This document shows positions 42,497-52,084 of a stretch of 57,921 nucleotides of DNA, piece by piece. The DNA comes from Xanthobacteraceae bacterium (GTDB lineage Bacteria > Pseudomonadota > Alphaproteobacteria > Rhizobiales > Xanthobacteraceae): assembly GCA_019746355.1 (NCBI GenBank), contig JAIESC010000179.1, forward strand, positions 1 through 57,921, read 5' to 3'. Within the stretch, counting starts at the first letter, position 1. Each line of letters starts with the position of its first letter. The notes under the pieces are model-generated. The model saw only the letters and a program-made list of their open reading frames with translations. It was not told the DNA's origin and searched no databases. Both the position numbers and the translations under genes were made by a program.

Positions 42497-43009
42497 TCAG
42501 TTCGCGCACTGGCGGATATACATCTGCTGATCGCGCGGGTTGTTGCCGATGCCGGCGTTGAGCGGGAACGAGTGGATGCAGTTGGTCACGCGGTCGCCGA
42601 AGGTGTTGATCGGCGGCGGCCGGTAGGGCTGCACGGTCTGCTGGCCGAGGATCTCCTGCGGTGTCGGCCCCGCATTCGGCGACGGAACGGGCGGCGGAAT
42701 GTAGGTGCTGCTGCCGTAGGGACGCGGCCGGTCCGTGCGCAACCCGGGCTCCGCCGCCTCCGGCACCATGGCCCGCACCGTCTTCGTGCGCGAGCCGTAG
42801 CCCCGCATGATGATCGGCGTGCCGTCGGCGTCGGTGCGGATGCCGAGATCGCGATCGAAGTCCCGCTTGCGCTGCTCCTGGTCGCTGACCGGCGCGCGGT
42901 CGCGATGCGTGTGCGTGCGCTTCTTCCTGGCGGCAGAGGCCGCGTCGAGCGTGCCTGCGGCGATCACCGCCGCAAGCGCAATCAGCGAAGCTTTGATGAA
43001 CATGCGCAT
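42497..43009 (-). CDS. Exported hypothetical protein
   Basis: A 170-residue protein with a signal peptide (MRMFIKASLIALAAVIAAGTLDAASA). The mature part is basic (RKKRTHTHRDR), then GYGSRTKTVRAM, a proline-rich middle (RPRPYGSSTYIPPPVPSPNAG), and a C-terminal NCIHSFPLNAGIGNNPRDQQMYIRQCAN with two cysteines. The last part looks like a small conserved C-terminal motif; I cannot name the family. The start at ATG 43009 rather than 43003 is a guess based on AAGG 8 bases upstream. Confidence 0.6.
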   Translation of the reverse strand: MRMFIKASLIALAAVIAAGTLDAASAARKKRTHTHRDRAPVSDQEQRKRDFDRDLGIRTDADGTPIIMRGYGSRTKTVRAMVPEAAEPGLRTDRPRPYGSSTYIPPPVPSPNAGPTPQEILGQQTVQPYRPPPINTFGDRVTNCIHSFPLNAGIGNNPRDQQMYIRQCAN

Positions 43010-43061
43010 GGGACTGGCCTTTTCATCCGGTCTCATCCCCGCCCACCCTATATAAATAGGC

Positions 43062-44078
43062 CTATTCCTCCGGCGCGTCCACGATCGGGTCGTAGCGCTT
43101 GGCGTCGAAGCCCAGCAGGTTCCAGGACTGCTGCATGTGCGGCGGTAACGGAGCCGTGACATCGATGGTTCCGCCGCGCGGATGCGGTATGGCGATGCGC
43201 CGGGCCAGCAGATGCAGCTTGTTCTGCATGCCGCCGGGAAACTCGTAGTTCTCGATGCGGAAGTATTTCTCGTCGCCGATGATCGGATGACCGATGTGCT
43301 CCATGTGGGCGCGGAGCTGGTGGGTGCGGCCGGTGACGGGCTTGAGCGACAGCCAGGCGAGCTTGTGCGCCGCCGTCTCGACCACGGCGTAGTAGGTCAC
43401 GGCGTGGCTGGCGTTCTCCTCGCCGTGGCGGGCGATGCGCATCATGCTCTCGTCCTCGCGCTCTTCTTTCGCGAGGAACGTCGACACCCGGCCCTGCCGC
43501 GGCCGCGGCACGCCGGCGACCAGCGCCCAGTAGATTTTCCGCGCCGAGCGCGAGCGGAAGTTCTTCGCCAGCGCCGCGGCGGCAAAGCGCGTCTTCGCCA
43601 CCAGCAGACAGCCGGAGGTGTCCTTGTCGAGCCGGTGCACGAGGCGCGGCCGCTGGCCGTCCTTCGACGACATGCTGCCGAGCATGCCGTCGATGTGGCG
43701 CTTGGTGCCGGAGCCGCCCTGCACCGAAAGCCCCATCGGCTTGTTCAGCACCATCACGTCGTCGTCCTCGTAGAGCGTGATGGATTTGAGGAACGCGCGG
43801 TCCTTCTGATCGGCGCTGGCGTTGTCGCGCGGCTTCGGCGGCTCGATCTTGAGCGGCGGCACGCGGATCGCCTGGCCCTTCCGGATGCGGTCCTTGGGCT
43901 CTGCGCGCTTGCCGTTCACCCGCACCTCGCCTTTGCGGATGATGCGCTGGATGTGGCTGAACGACAGCCCGGGGAAGCGAGCTTCGAAGAAGCGGTCGAG
44001 CCGCATGCCGTCCTCGTCACCGGAGACGGTGACGGTCTGCACGCCCTTGCCTGATGTGGCCGCGACCTGCTGATTCAT
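43062..44078 (-). CDS. rluC: RluA-family 23S rRNA pseudouridine synthase (RluC-like)
   Basis: A 338-residue enzyme with an N-terminal S4 RNA-binding domain (RLDRFFEARFPGLSFSHIQRIIRKGEVRVNGKR, about 26-58) and a pseudouridine synthase domain with HRLDKDTSG (catalytic D151), GRTHQLRAHM and HPIIGDEKYF. RluC modifies U955, U2504 and U2580 of E. coli 23S rRNA; the exact site here is inferred. The start ATG 44078 overlaps the MFS gene stop by 4 bp (44075-44078). A much longer in-frame reading upstream is antisense-frame sequence of the MFS gene and is not coding. Confidence 0.88.
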   Translation of the reverse strand: MNQQVAATSGKGVQTVTVSGDEDGMRLDRFFEARFPGLSFSHIQRIIRKGEVRVNGKRAEPKDRIRKGQAIRVPPLKIEPPKPRDNASADQKDRAFLKSITLYEDDDVMVLNKPMGLSVQGGSGTKRHIDGMLGSMSSKDGQRPRLVHRLDKDTSGCLLVAKTRFAAAALAKNFRSRSARKIYWALVAGVPRPRQGRVSTFLAKEEREDESMMRIARHGEENASHAVTYYAVVETAAHKLAWLSLKPVTGRTHQLRAHMEHIGHPIIGDEKYFRIENYEFPGGMQNKLHLLARRIAIPHPRGGTIDVTAPLPPHMQQSWNLLGFDAKRYDPIVDAPEE

Positions 44079-45367
44079 GTCTTGCCCGGGACGGCGCCCG
44101 CTTGGACGTTTGCTTGGAGGCTCACTTGGACGCTCACTTGGGGCACCTCGTCCAGCGAACGGATACGCCGCAACTGCGGGAAAAGAAACAGCCAAAGCGC
44201 CAGCACCGCGAACACCCCTGCCCCGCCGACGATCGCGGCAAGCGGCGCGCCGAGGAGGGCCGCCACCGCACCGGCCCGGAAATCGCCGAGGTAGTTGGAG
44301 GTGCCGGTGAACATGCCGTTCACCGCGCTGACCCGGCCGCGCATCTGCGGCGGGGTGCGAAGCTGAACCAGCGAGAAGCGGATGACGACGCTCACGGCGT
44401 CGGCCGCGCCGAGCACGGCCAGCGCCGCAAGCGACAGGATCAGGTGGGTCGAGAGCCCGAACAGGATGGTGAACAGCCCGAATACGGCAATCACGCCGAA
44501 CAGCACCTGGCCGATCGGCAGCGTCAGCGGGCGTCGCGCCAGCACCACCGACATGATCAGCGCGCCGACCGCGGGCGCTGCGCGCAACAGCCCGAGCCCC
44601 CACGCCTCGGTCTTGAGGATGTCGCGGGCGAAGATCGGAAACAGCGTGCCGAGGCCAGCGAGGAACACGGCGCACATGTCGAGCGCGATGGTGCCGAGGA
44701 TCACCCGGTCGCGCATCACGAACTGGAAGCCGCCGAGCGCCGAGCGCAAGGTCAGCGGCTCGGCCGAGCGCGGCGGGCGCTCCATTTTGATCATGGCGAT
44801 GAACGAGGCGCCGACGGCCCAGAGCGCGATGGCGGTGCCGTAGACCGCCGCGGGTCCGAACGCATAGAGCAGTCCGCCGAGCACCGGACCGACGATCTGG
44901 CCGGCCTGGTTGGCCGAGGTGAACCAGGCGGTCGCGGCCGGCACCAGCGGGCGCGGCACCAGCGCCGGGATGATCGCGACCATGGTCGGGATCTCGAAGG
45001 CGCGCGCCGCGCCGACGAGCGCCGTGATCGCGTAGATCGCCCACGGGTCGAGCCAGCCCATCAGCGAGCCGGCGGCGAGGAAGGCCGCGGCGAGCGCCTC
45101 GCCGCTCTGGCAAACCAGCAGGATCGCCCGGTGGTCGCAGCGGTCGGCGATGTGGCCGACGAGGAGCGTCAGCACCAGCATCGGCACGAATTGCGCAAGC
45201 CCGAGGAAGCCGAGATCGAGCGCGCTGCCGGTGATCGAATAAAGCAGCCAGCCGATCGCCACCATCAGCATCTGGAACGACAGGATCGAGACGATCCGGC
45301 CGATCCAGTAGCAAGCGAAGGCGCGGTGGCCGAACACCGTCGCCGATGATGCCGCGGCGATGCTCAT
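44075..45367 (-). CDS. MFS transporter (EntS/MFS_3-like)
   Basis: A 430-residue protein with about twelve hydrophobic helices. The signature loop GHIADRCDHRAILL between helices 2 and 3 and the PPQMRGRVSAVNGMFTG segment near helix 10 are typical of the enterobactin-exporter/MFS_3 subgroup. It should export a small molecule by proton exchange; the substrate is unknown. The start ATG 45367 overlaps the upstream exported-protein gene by 4 bp, and its stop overlaps rluC, so these three form an overlapping unit. Confidence 0.85.
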   Translation of the reverse strand: MSIAAASSATVFGHRAFACYWIGRIVSILSFQMLMVAIGWLLYSITGSALDLGFLGLAQFVPMLVLTLLVGHIADRCDHRAILLVCQSGEALAAAFLAAGSLMGWLDPWAIYAITALVGAARAFEIPTMVAIIPALVPRPLVPAATAWFTSANQAGQIVGPVLGGLLYAFGPAAVYGTAIALWAVGASFIAMIKMERPPRSAEPLTLRSALGGFQFVMRDRVILGTIALDMCAVFLAGLGTLFPIFARDILKTEAWGLGLLRAAPAVGALIMSVVLARRPLTLPIGQVLFGVIAVFGLFTILFGLSTHLILSLAALAVLGAADAVSVVIRFSLVQLRTPPQMRGRVSAVNGMFTGTSNYLGDFRAGAVAALLGAPLAAIVGGAGVFAVLALWLFLFPQLRRIRSLDEVPQVSVQVSLQANVQAGAVPGKT

Positions 45368-45702
45368 TTGCAGCGCCGCAGCTCCTCGACCTGCTTGTCC
45401 CAGGTGATCTTCATGCGGTCGCCGTGGGCGTCGAGCGTCACCGGCACGTCGCCCCTGGCGCCGCAATGGGCCTGCACGTAGACCGCGCGGGTCTTGTACA
45501 TCTTGCCGATGCGGCAATAGCCGTCGAACCACCACAGCGAGGTGTCGGTCGCAACCAGCGCCGAATTGCGCGCATTGTCGCCGCCCATGACGCCGCAGAC
45601 CTCAGGCGTCACCGCCCAGCGGCCGACGAACTGCTCCGCCGCGGACGCGCACGGCACAAGGCCCGCGCTCAGCGCGCAGGCCGCCACCACCGCCTTGATC
45701 AT
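45364..45702 (-). CDS. Small exported protein of unknown function
   Basis: A 112-residue protein with a signal peptide (MIKAVVAACALSAGLVPCASAAE). The mature domain contains FVGRWAVTPEVCG, WWFDGYCRIGKMYK, AHCGARGDVP and a final RRCK, so four cysteines could form two disulfides in the periplasm. I do not recognise a family. It is the first gene of an overlapping chain with the MFS transporter and rluC. Confidence 0.65.
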   Translation of the reverse strand: MIKAVVAACALSAGLVPCASAAEQFVGRWAVTPEVCGVMGGDNARNSALVATDTSLWWFDGYCRIGKMYKTRAVYVQAHCGARGDVPVTLDAHGDRMKITWDKQVEELRRCK

Positions 45703-45830
45703 TGCCGTGCCGAGCCCTCTTCCAGCCGCTGCTCAATATAGCCGGCCGGGGGCCCGCGACGCCTTGGGAAGTCGCGATTTATCAGCGGATTTTGTCGTGC
45801 CCGGGCCAATATTTCCGGACGTGTGACCGG

Positions 45831-47183
45831 TCAGCCGCGCTCTTTTCTGAGCTTCGCCCAGTATTCCAGCCGTTTCCTGATCTCGCGTTCGAAGCCGCGC
45901 TCGGGCGGATCGTAGAACTGCCGGCGGCCGAGCTCTTCCGGGAAGTAATCCTGACCGGAGAAGGCCTCCTCGGCGTCGTGGTCGTAGGCATAGCCGCGGC
46001 CGTAGCCCTCGGATTTCATCAGATTGGTCGGCGCGTTGAGGATGTGCTTGGGCGGCAGGAGTGAACCGTTTTCTTTTGCGGTCTGCTTTGCTGCGCCGAA
46101 CGCGACATAAGCCGCGTTCGACTTGGGCGCGGTCGCGACGTAGATGACGGCCTGGGCGATCGCGAGCTCGCCTTCGGGGGAGCCCAGGAAATCGTAGGCG
46201 TCCTTGGCGGCGTTGGCGATCACCAGCGCCTGCGGATCGGCCATGCCGATGTCCTCGACCGCCATGCGGACGATGCGGCGCGCGAGATAGAGCGGGTCCT
46301 CGCCGGCGTCGAGCATGCGCGCGAGATAGTAGAGCGCGGCATCGGGATCGGAGCCGCGCACCGACTTGTGCAAGGCCGAGATCAGGTTGTAGTGGCCGTC
46401 CTGCTTCTTGTCGTAGATCGGCGCGCGCCGCTGCACGACCTTTTGCAGGGCTTCGCTGTCGAAAATCTCGCCCGGCCGCGCCGCGCGCCAGATCTCCTCG
46501 GCGAGGGTGAGCGAGGCGCGGCCGTCGCCGTCGGCCATGCGCGCGAGCGACAAGCGCGCTTCGGCATCGAGCGGCAGTTGCTTGCCTTCCAGCGCCTCGG
46601 CGCGCGCCAAAAGCTTCTCGACGGCCTCGGGACCAAGAGACTTGAACACCAGCACGCGCGCCCGCGACAGCATCGGCGCGATCAGCTCGAACGACGGGTT
46701 TTCGGTGGTGGCGCCGACCAGCACGATGGTGCCGTCCTCCATCACCGGCAGGAAGCTGTCCTGCTGGGCGCGGTTGAAGCGGTGGATCTCGTCGACGAAC
46801 AGCAGCGTCCCCTGCCCGGTCTCGCGCCGCGCCCGCGCCTCGTCGAACACCTTCTTGAGATCGGCGACGCCGGAGAAGATCGCGGAGATCTGCACGAATT
46901 CGAGGCTGGTTTCGTGCGCGAGCAGCCGCGCCACCGTGGTCTTGCCGGTGCCGGGCGGGCCCCAGAAGATCAGCGAGCCGAGCGAATTGCTTTCCAGCAT
47001 GCGCGTCAGCGCGCCGTCGGGGCCGAGCAACTGATCCTGGCCGACCACCTCGGACAGCTTCTGCGGGCGCAGCTTGTCGGCGAGCGGCCGCGGCGCCCCG
47101 GCATCGAGCCCCGCCGCCGCAAACAGGCTCGCCCCCCCGAGACTTGGGCCCCCGCCGCGTTTGGCGCGGGTTGCCATCGTCAT
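45831..47183 (-). CDS. rarA: Replication-associated recombination protein RarA (MgsA)
   Basis: A 450-residue AAA+ ATPase related to DnaX/RuvB that acts at stalled replication forks and interacts with SSB. Walker A GPPGTGKT (75-82), Walker B FVDEIH (129-134), sensor VGATTENPSFE and the C-terminal tetramerisation region (GSDPDAALYYLARMLDAGEDPLYLARR, ending RKRLEYWAKLRKERG) fit RarA. ATG 47183 sits in an ATGA overlap with the upstream protease gene; MATRAK at 47177 is also possible. Confidence 0.95.
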   Translation of the reverse strand: MTMATRAKRGGGPSLGGASLFAAAGLDAGAPRPLADKLRPQKLSEVVGQDQLLGPDGALTRMLESNSLGSLIFWGPPGTGKTTVARLLAHETSLEFVQISAIFSGVADLKKVFDEARARRETGQGTLLFVDEIHRFNRAQQDSFLPVMEDGTIVLVGATTENPSFELIAPMLSRARVLVFKSLGPEAVEKLLARAEALEGKQLPLDAEARLSLARMADGDGRASLTLAEEIWRAARPGEIFDSEALQKVVQRRAPIYDKKQDGHYNLISALHKSVRGSDPDAALYYLARMLDAGEDPLYLARRIVRMAVEDIGMADPQALVIANAAKDAYDFLGSPEGELAIAQAVIYVATAPKSNAAYVAFGAAKQTAKENGSLLPPKHILNAPTNLMKSEGYGRGYAYDHDAEEAFSGQDYFPEELGRRQFYDPPERGFEREIRKRLEYWAKLRKERG

Positions 47184-48607
47184 CCCCCGAACACGGCCGA
47201 GATCTGCCGGCCGCCGCGCTGGATGATGACGCGCCAGACCCGCGCACCGGCCTCCGCGACCTTCTCCAGGTCGCGGGTCTTGGCGATCTTGGTGCTGTTG
47301 ACCGACACCACCACGTCGCCGCGCTGGAAGCCCAGGCTCTGCGCGACCGTGCCTTCGGACACGTCGACCACGGCCACGCCTTCGGTCGAGGCCTCGAGCC
47401 GCAATTCGTCGGCCAGCGCCGGCGACAGGTTCGCGACCTTGGCGCCGAGGAACGGCGAGCGCGCCTGGATCACGATCTCCTCGCGCGGGGTCTCAGGCGC
47501 CGTCTGCAGCGCGACGGCGATCTTGCGTTCGCGGCCGCCGCGGAAGACGCCGAGCTGCACGGCGCCGCCGAGCGGGTGGGTGACGAAGCGGTAGTTGAAG
47601 GCGTTGGGATCGTCGACCGCCTGCTCGCCGACCGAAACGATGACGTCGCCGGTCTTGAGACCGGCGCGATCCGCAGGACTCCCGGTGGTGACGTTGGTCA
47701 CGACCGCGCCCGCCGGCCGCTTCAGGTCGAACTCGCGCGACAGCTCGGGCGTCACCGCCTGCAGGTTGGCGCCGAGCCACGGCCGCTTCACCGCGCTGCC
47801 GCCGGTCTTGGCCGAGGCCACCACCACCCGCACCATGTTGGCCGGGATGGCGAAGCCCACGCCCTGCGAGCCGCCGGAGCGCGAGAAGATCGCGGTGTTG
47901 ATGCCGACCATGCGGCCGGCCATGTCGACCAGCGCGCCGCCGGAGTTGCCGGGATTAATCGCGGCGTCGGTCTGGATGAAGAACTGGTAGTCGGTGACGC
48001 CGATCTGGGTGCGCGCCACACCCGAGACGATGCCGTGCGTCACGGTCTGGCCGACGCCGAAGGGATTGCCGACGGCGAGCACCACGTCGCCGACCAGCAG
48101 CTCGTCGGAGTTGGCGAACTCCAGCACCGGGAAGCGCTCCTTGCCGTCCTTGATGCGGAGCACGGCCAGATCGGTGCGCGGGTCCTTCAGCACCACGTCG
48201 ACGGCAAGCTCGCGCTTGTCGGCGAGCGTGACCTTGACCTGATCGGCGCCGTCGATGACGTGGTTGTTGGTGACCACAAGGCCGTCGGCCTCGACGATGA
48301 CGCCGGAGCCGAGCGAGCGCTGCTCGCGCGGGCCGCCAAACTGCGGGCCGCCGAAGAAGCGGCGGAAGAACGGGTCCTCCATCAGCGGATTGCGGTTGGC
48401 GACGGTCTTGGCGGCCGAGACAGTGACGACCGCGGGCGTCACCCGCTGCACGATCGGCGCATACGACATGCGCAGCGCCTCGGGCGACGGCGGCACCACG
48501 CGCTGCTGGGCGGACGCGCCCAAGCCGAGCAGGCCCAAGTCAATCATGCCCAAGCCAAGCGGCAGCGTCAGGACAAGCGCGGCAAGCGCACGGAAACCAT
48601 AAGACAT
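47180..48607 (-). CDS. Deg/HtrA-family periplasmic serine protease
   Basis: A 475-residue protein with a signal peptide or anchor (FRALAALVLTLPLGLGMIDLGLLGLGASAQ). The trypsin-like domain has H116 (TNNHVI), D146 (TDLAVL) and S222 (NPGNSGGA), and two PDZ domains follow (about 275-370 and 375-475). It degrades or chaperones misfolded envelope proteins. The C-terminus lacks extra regions. Its stop overlaps rarA. The DegP/DegQ split cannot be made with certainty. Confidence 0.92.
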   Translation of the reverse strand: MSYGFRALAALVLTLPLGLGMIDLGLLGLGASAQQRVVPPSPEALRMSYAPIVQRVTPAVVTVSAAKTVANRNPLMEDPFFRRFFGGPQFGGPREQRSLGSGVIVEADGLVVTNNHVIDGADQVKVTLADKRELAVDVVLKDPRTDLAVLRIKDGKERFPVLEFANSDELLVGDVVLAVGNPFGVGQTVTHGIVSGVARTQIGVTDYQFFIQTDAAINPGNSGGALVDMAGRMVGINTAIFSRSGGSQGVGFAIPANMVRVVVASAKTGGSAVKRPWLGANLQAVTPELSREFDLKRPAGAVVTNVTTGSPADRAGLKTGDVIVSVGEQAVDDPNAFNYRFVTHPLGGAVQLGVFRGGRERKIAVALQTAPETPREEIVIQARSPFLGAKVANLSPALADELRLEASTEGVAVVDVSEGTVAQSLGFQRGDVVVSVNSTKIAKTRDLEKVAEAGARVWRVIIQRGGRQISAVFGG

Positions 48608-48722
48608 CGCGATTCATCCCCGGTCGGCGGACCCCGAGATATAGGCCGCCGGCCATGGCTTTAGAAGGGCGCGGAAGGCCGCTCCCCGGCCCCGGGCCGG
48701 GGCCGCCACGGGTCAATGCCCG

Positions 48723-49571
48723 TCAATCCTTGGCCGGGACGGTCCGCAGATAGGCGACGACCGCGTCGAGATCGGCATCGGTCATCTTGGCGTAGTACTG
48801 GTAGCCCATCGGGCCCTTGAGCGGGCTGCCGTCGCGGCTCTTGCCCTGGGTGATGGCGGACTTGATCTCGGCATCGGTCCAGTTGCCGAGACCCGCGGTC
48901 TTGCTCGAGGTGATGTTGCGCGACTTCGACACGCCCCAGGGACCGGGGAATTCGCGCCCGCCCTTGCCGAGCGAATTGGCGACGTCGAGACCGCCGCCGC
49001 CCTGCACGAACGGCGTGTGGCACTCCATGCAATGGCCGATGGTGGCGAGGTAGAAGCCCTTCCTGACCTTGTCGTTGAGGTCGGCCGGCGCATAGGCCTT
49101 CTCCGCGCCCGGGAAGATGTGGTGCGGCAGCGCGATCTTGTAGACCGGGTCCGGCACCTTGTTCTTCACCGGCGGCAGGCTCTTCAGATAGGCGACCAGC
49201 GCGTTGGCGTCGCCGTCGGTCAGGATCGGATAGAACGAGGTGGGCATCACTTCGGCGAGCGGAACGCCGCTCGGCCGCTTGCCGGTCAGGATCGCGGCCT
49301 TGATCTGCGCATCGCTCCAGCTGCCGATGCCGGTCTCCTTGTCCGGCGTGATGTTCGACGCGGTCACGTCGAACGGCGGCTCGTTGAAGCGCAGCCCGCC
49401 CGAATAATCCTTGCCGGCGGTCGCGGCCGGCGGCCCCTTCGGCGAATGACAGTTGGCGCAGGTCATGATGGTGTTGGCGAGATAGTCGCCGCGCGCCACC
49501 GATGCAGATTGCGCTGCGGCCGGTCCGGCCGCAGCAACGGCGGCCAGAGCCACGATCCAACGGAGCATCAT
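48723..49571 (-). CDS. Dihaem c-type cytochrome
   Basis: A 282-residue periplasmic electron carrier with a signal peptide (MMLRWIVALAAVAAAGPAAAQ) and two haem c sites: CANCH (C38-H42) and CMECH (C181-H185). Possible axial methionines are in VMPTSFYP and in MGYQYYAKM near the C-terminus. Two similar halves (DITPDKETGIGSWSDAQIKAAI and NITSSKTAGLGNWTDAEIKSAI) show an internal duplication, as in subunit-II-like cytochromes of alcohol and aldehyde dehydrogenases. The catalytic partner is not in the window. ATG 49571 has AAGGA 5 bases upstream. Confidence 0.9.
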   Translation of the reverse strand: MMLRWIVALAAVAAAGPAAAQSASVARGDYLANTIMTCANCHSPKGPPAATAGKDYSGGLRFNEPPFDVTASNITPDKETGIGSWSDAQIKAAILTGKRPSGVPLAEVMPTSFYPILTDGDANALVAYLKSLPPVKNKVPDPVYKIALPHHIFPGAEKAYAPADLNDKVRKGFYLATIGHCMECHTPFVQGGGGLDVANSLGKGGREFPGPWGVSKSRNITSSKTAGLGNWTDAEIKSAITQGKSRDGSPLKGPMGYQYYAKMTDADLDAVVAYLRTVPAKD

Positions 49572-49719
49572 CTTGTTCCTTCTTTTTTGGCTTGCAACAA
49601 GAGCCACAGGACGGGCGTCCGCGGCGAAGACTGATGATGAATCGAGAACGATTCTAGCCTGCGTTTGTGACAGCGCCAACGGCCCGCGCGGCCTTGCCCA
49701 CCGCACGATTGACGACACG

Positions 49720-50400
49720 TTACCGCGCGCCTGCATCCGACAGGATGCGCACCATCCCGGAATAGCGGGCGCGCCGCGCGTGCGCGAGCGGCGTCACCCC
49801 GTCGCGGTCGGCAATGTTGACGTTGGCGCCGGCCGCAACCAGCAACCCGACGATCTCGGTGTGCGCCGCGCCGCCGTCGCCGAGGATCACGGCTTCGAGC
49901 AGCGCGGTCCAGCCGAGATTGTTGACGTGGTCCTTGTCGATCTCGGTGGCGAGCAGGATCTTCACCGCCTCCACGTGACCGTGATGGGCGGCGGGAATGA
50001 GCGCGGTGCCGCCATAGCGATTGATGTCCTTGAGGTTGGCGCCGGCGGCGAGTGCCATTGTGAGGATTTCGGTGCGGCCCTCGGCCCCGGCATAGAGGAA
50101 CGGCGTGTCCTGGATGAAATCCTTGGCGTTGACGTCGGCGCCCTCCTGGATGAGGAAGCGCGCGACCTCGACGCGGTTGCGGTGGGTGGCAGCCAGGAGC
50201 GCGGTGCGGCCGCGCTGGTCGCGGGCGTCGATGCGGGCGCCCTCGCGGAACAGGTTGCGCACCACCACCAGCTCGCCGCGCTCGGCGGCGGCGATCATCT
50301 CGCGTTCCTTTTCGTTCCCCTGCTGGGCCGATCCGGGCATGGCGAACACCAAAAGCAAAAGGGCGGCCGAAGCCGCCCGCGCAATCCGTTGCGCTGCCAT
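49720..50400 (-). CDS. Exported ankyrin-repeat protein
   Basis: A 226-residue protein with a signal peptide (MAAQRIARAASAALLLLVFAMPGSAQQ) and about five ankyrin repeats (for example GRTALLAATHRNRVEVARFLIQEGADV, DINRYGGTALIPAAHHGHVEAVKILLA, DGVTPLAHARRARYSGMVRIL). It should be a periplasmic or outer-face binding protein. It starts only 9 bp after rplQ on the same strand, so it probably rides on the alpha ribosomal operon transcript. Function unknown. Confidence 0.82.
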   Translation of the reverse strand: MAAQRIARAASAALLLLVFAMPGSAQQGNEKEREMIAAAERGELVVVRNLFREGARIDARDQRGRTALLAATHRNRVEVARFLIQEGADVNAKDFIQDTPFLYAGAEGRTEILTMALAAGANLKDINRYGGTALIPAAHHGHVEAVKILLATEIDKDHVNNLGWTALLEAVILGDGGAAHTEIVGLLVAAGANVNIADRDGVTPLAHARRARYSGMVRILSDAGAR

Positions 50401-50409
50401 CGCCAGCCT

Positions 50410-50841
50410 TTACGCCGCGGCGGTGGCTTCCGCCTCGACCGGCCTGCCGGTGACCGGACCGGAGTCGAGGCCCTTGGCCGCTTCGTCGCGATCGACGAAC
50501 TCGATCACCGCAACCGCGGCGTTGTCGCCGTAGCGGAAGCCGGCCTTGAGGATGCGGCAATAGCCGCCGTTGCGCTCCTTGTAGCGGGGGCCGAGCACAT
50601 CGAAGAGCTTCTTGACCATCGCCACGTCGCGGATCTGCGACACCGCCTGACGGCGGGCATGCAGGTCGCCGCGCTTGCCGAGCGTGATGAGCTTCTCCAC
50701 GACCGGGCGAAGCTCCTTCGCCTTCGGCAGCGTGGTGGTGATCTGCTCGTGCTTGATCAGCGCCGCCGCCATATTGGCGAACATCGCCTTGCGGTGCTCA
50801 GGCTTGCGGCCGAGCTTGCGGTGAGCGTTTCCGTGACGCAT
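50410..50841 (-). CDS. rplQ: 50S ribosomal protein L17
   Basis: A 143-residue L17 starting [34 protein letters not shown], the conserved N-terminus. It binds 23S rRNA near the exit tunnel. The C-terminal tail ([24 protein letters not shown]) is an alphaproteobacterial-style extension. It follows rpoA after a 116-bp gap that contains a family B repeat. Confidence 0.97.
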   Translation of the reverse strand: MRHGNAHRKLGRKPEHRKAMFANMAAALIKHEQITTTLPKAKELRPVVEKLITLGKRGDLHARRQAVSQIRDVAMVKKLFDVLGPRYKERNGGYCRILKAGFRYGDNAAVAVIEFVDRDEAAKGLDSGPVTGRPVEAEATAAA

Positions 50842-50867
50842 CGCGTACTCCTTAAATCTCTCGGTCT

Positions 50868-50943
50868 GTCATGCCCGGCCTTGTGCCGGGCATCCACGCC
50901 TTGGCGCCAAGACATGGATGGCCGGGACAAGCCCGGCCATGAC
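50868..50943. repeat. Family B repeat between rpoA and rplQ
   Basis: Begins GTCATGCCCGGCC and ends CCCGGCCATGAC, with a central inverted pair around CCTTGGCGCCAAG. It matches 37952-38038 in both ends. It is inserted in the ribosomal alpha operon without disrupting a gene. Confidence 0.8.
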
Positions 50944-50957
50944 GGCAGCCATTGTGC

Positions 50958-51986
50958 CTAGTAGTGGTCCTCGAAGCGCTTGGCGAGCTCTTCGATGTTC
51001 TCGGGCGGCCAGCCCGGCACTTCCATGCCGAGGTGCAGGCCCATCTGCGCGAGAACTTCCTTGATCTCGTTGAGCGACTTGCGGCCGAAGTTCGGGGTGC
51101 GCAGCATCTCGGCTTCGGTCTTCTGAACGAGATCGCCGATGTAGACGATGTTGTCGTTCTTGAGACAGTTGGCCGAGCGCACGCTGAGCTCGAGCTCGTC
51201 GACCTTCTTGAGGAACGCCGGGTTGAAGGCGAGATCGGGGATCGTCTCCGCGGCCTGCTCCTTGCGGGGCTCCTCGAAGTTGACGAACACGTTGAGCTGG
51301 TCCTGCAGGATGCGCGCGGCGTAGGCCAGCGCGTCCTCGGGACCAACGGCGCCGTTCGTCTCGATGCTCATGGTCAGCTTGTCGTAGTCGAGGATCTGGC
51401 CCTCGCGGGTGTTCTCGACCTTGTAGGAGACCTTGCGGACCGGCGAGTAGAGGCTGTCGACCGGGATGAGACCGATCGGCGCGTCCTCGGGCCGGTTGCG
51501 CTCGGCGGGCACGTAGCCCTTGCCGGTGTTGACCGTGAACTCCATGCGGATCTCGGCGCCCTCGTCGAGGGTGCAGAGCACGAGCTCGGGATTGAGCACG
51601 ACGATGTCGCCGACGGTCTGGATGTCGCCCGCCACCACGGTGCCGGGGCCGGACTTCTTGACGACCATGCGCTTGGGACCATCGCCCTGCATCTTGATGG
51701 CGATGTCCTTGATGTTGAGCACGATGTCGGTCACGTCCTCGCGGACGCCGGCGATCGACGAGAACTCGTGCAGCACGCCGTCGATGTGCACCGACTGCAC
51801 GGCGGCGCCCTGCAGCGACGACAACAGAATGCGGCGAAGCGCATTGCCCAGCGTCACGCCAAAGCCGCGCTCGAGCGGCTCGGCGACGACCGTCGCGGTC
51901 TTCTTCGCGTCGGTGCCGGCCGCAACCTGCAGCTTGTTCGGCTTGATCAGTTCCTGCCAGTTCTTCTGGATCACGTTTGCACCCAT
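50958..51986 (-). CDS. rpoA: DNA-directed RNA polymerase subunit alpha
   Basis: A 342-residue alpha subunit. The N-terminal domain has [22 protein letters not shown] and [21 protein letters not shown]; the C-terminal domain ([46 protein letters not shown]) contacts promoter UP elements and activators. The start [14 protein letters not shown] at 51986 matches the normal N-terminus. An open frame extends to ATG 52088, which overlaps the rpsK stop in ATGA and would add 34 residues; this alternative is kept open. Confidence 0.97.
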   Translation of the reverse strand: MGANVIQKNWQELIKPNKLQVAAGTDAKKTATVVAEPLERGFGVTLGNALRRILLSSLQGAAVQSVHIDGVLHEFSSIAGVREDVTDIVLNIKDIAIKMQGDGPKRMVVKKSGPGTVVAGDIQTVGDIVVLNPELVLCTLDEGAEIRMEFTVNTGKGYVPAERNRPEDAPIGLIPVDSLYSPVRKVSYKVENTREGQILDYDKLTMSIETNGAVGPEDALAYAARILQDQLNVFVNFEEPRKEQAAETIPDLAFNPAFLKKVDELELSVRSANCLKNDNIVYIGDLVQKTEAEMLRTPNFGRKSLNEIKEVLAQMGLHLGMEVPGWPPENIEELAKRFEDHY

Positions 51987-52084
51987 CGTATTGAGTGGCG
52001 CGGGCTTATTCGCACCCCACTCCGCCCCGTGGGAATTCTCGGCGGCAGCCTGCGGGCCGTCCCCAGGCCGGACATATGTATCGC

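Noticed and set aside
43062..45314. A single 750-codon frame that would fuse extra sequence to the RluC-like protein.
   Set aside because: The part before 44078 is an out-of-frame, Arg/Pro-rich reading of the MFS gene; the normal RluC start is at 44078.
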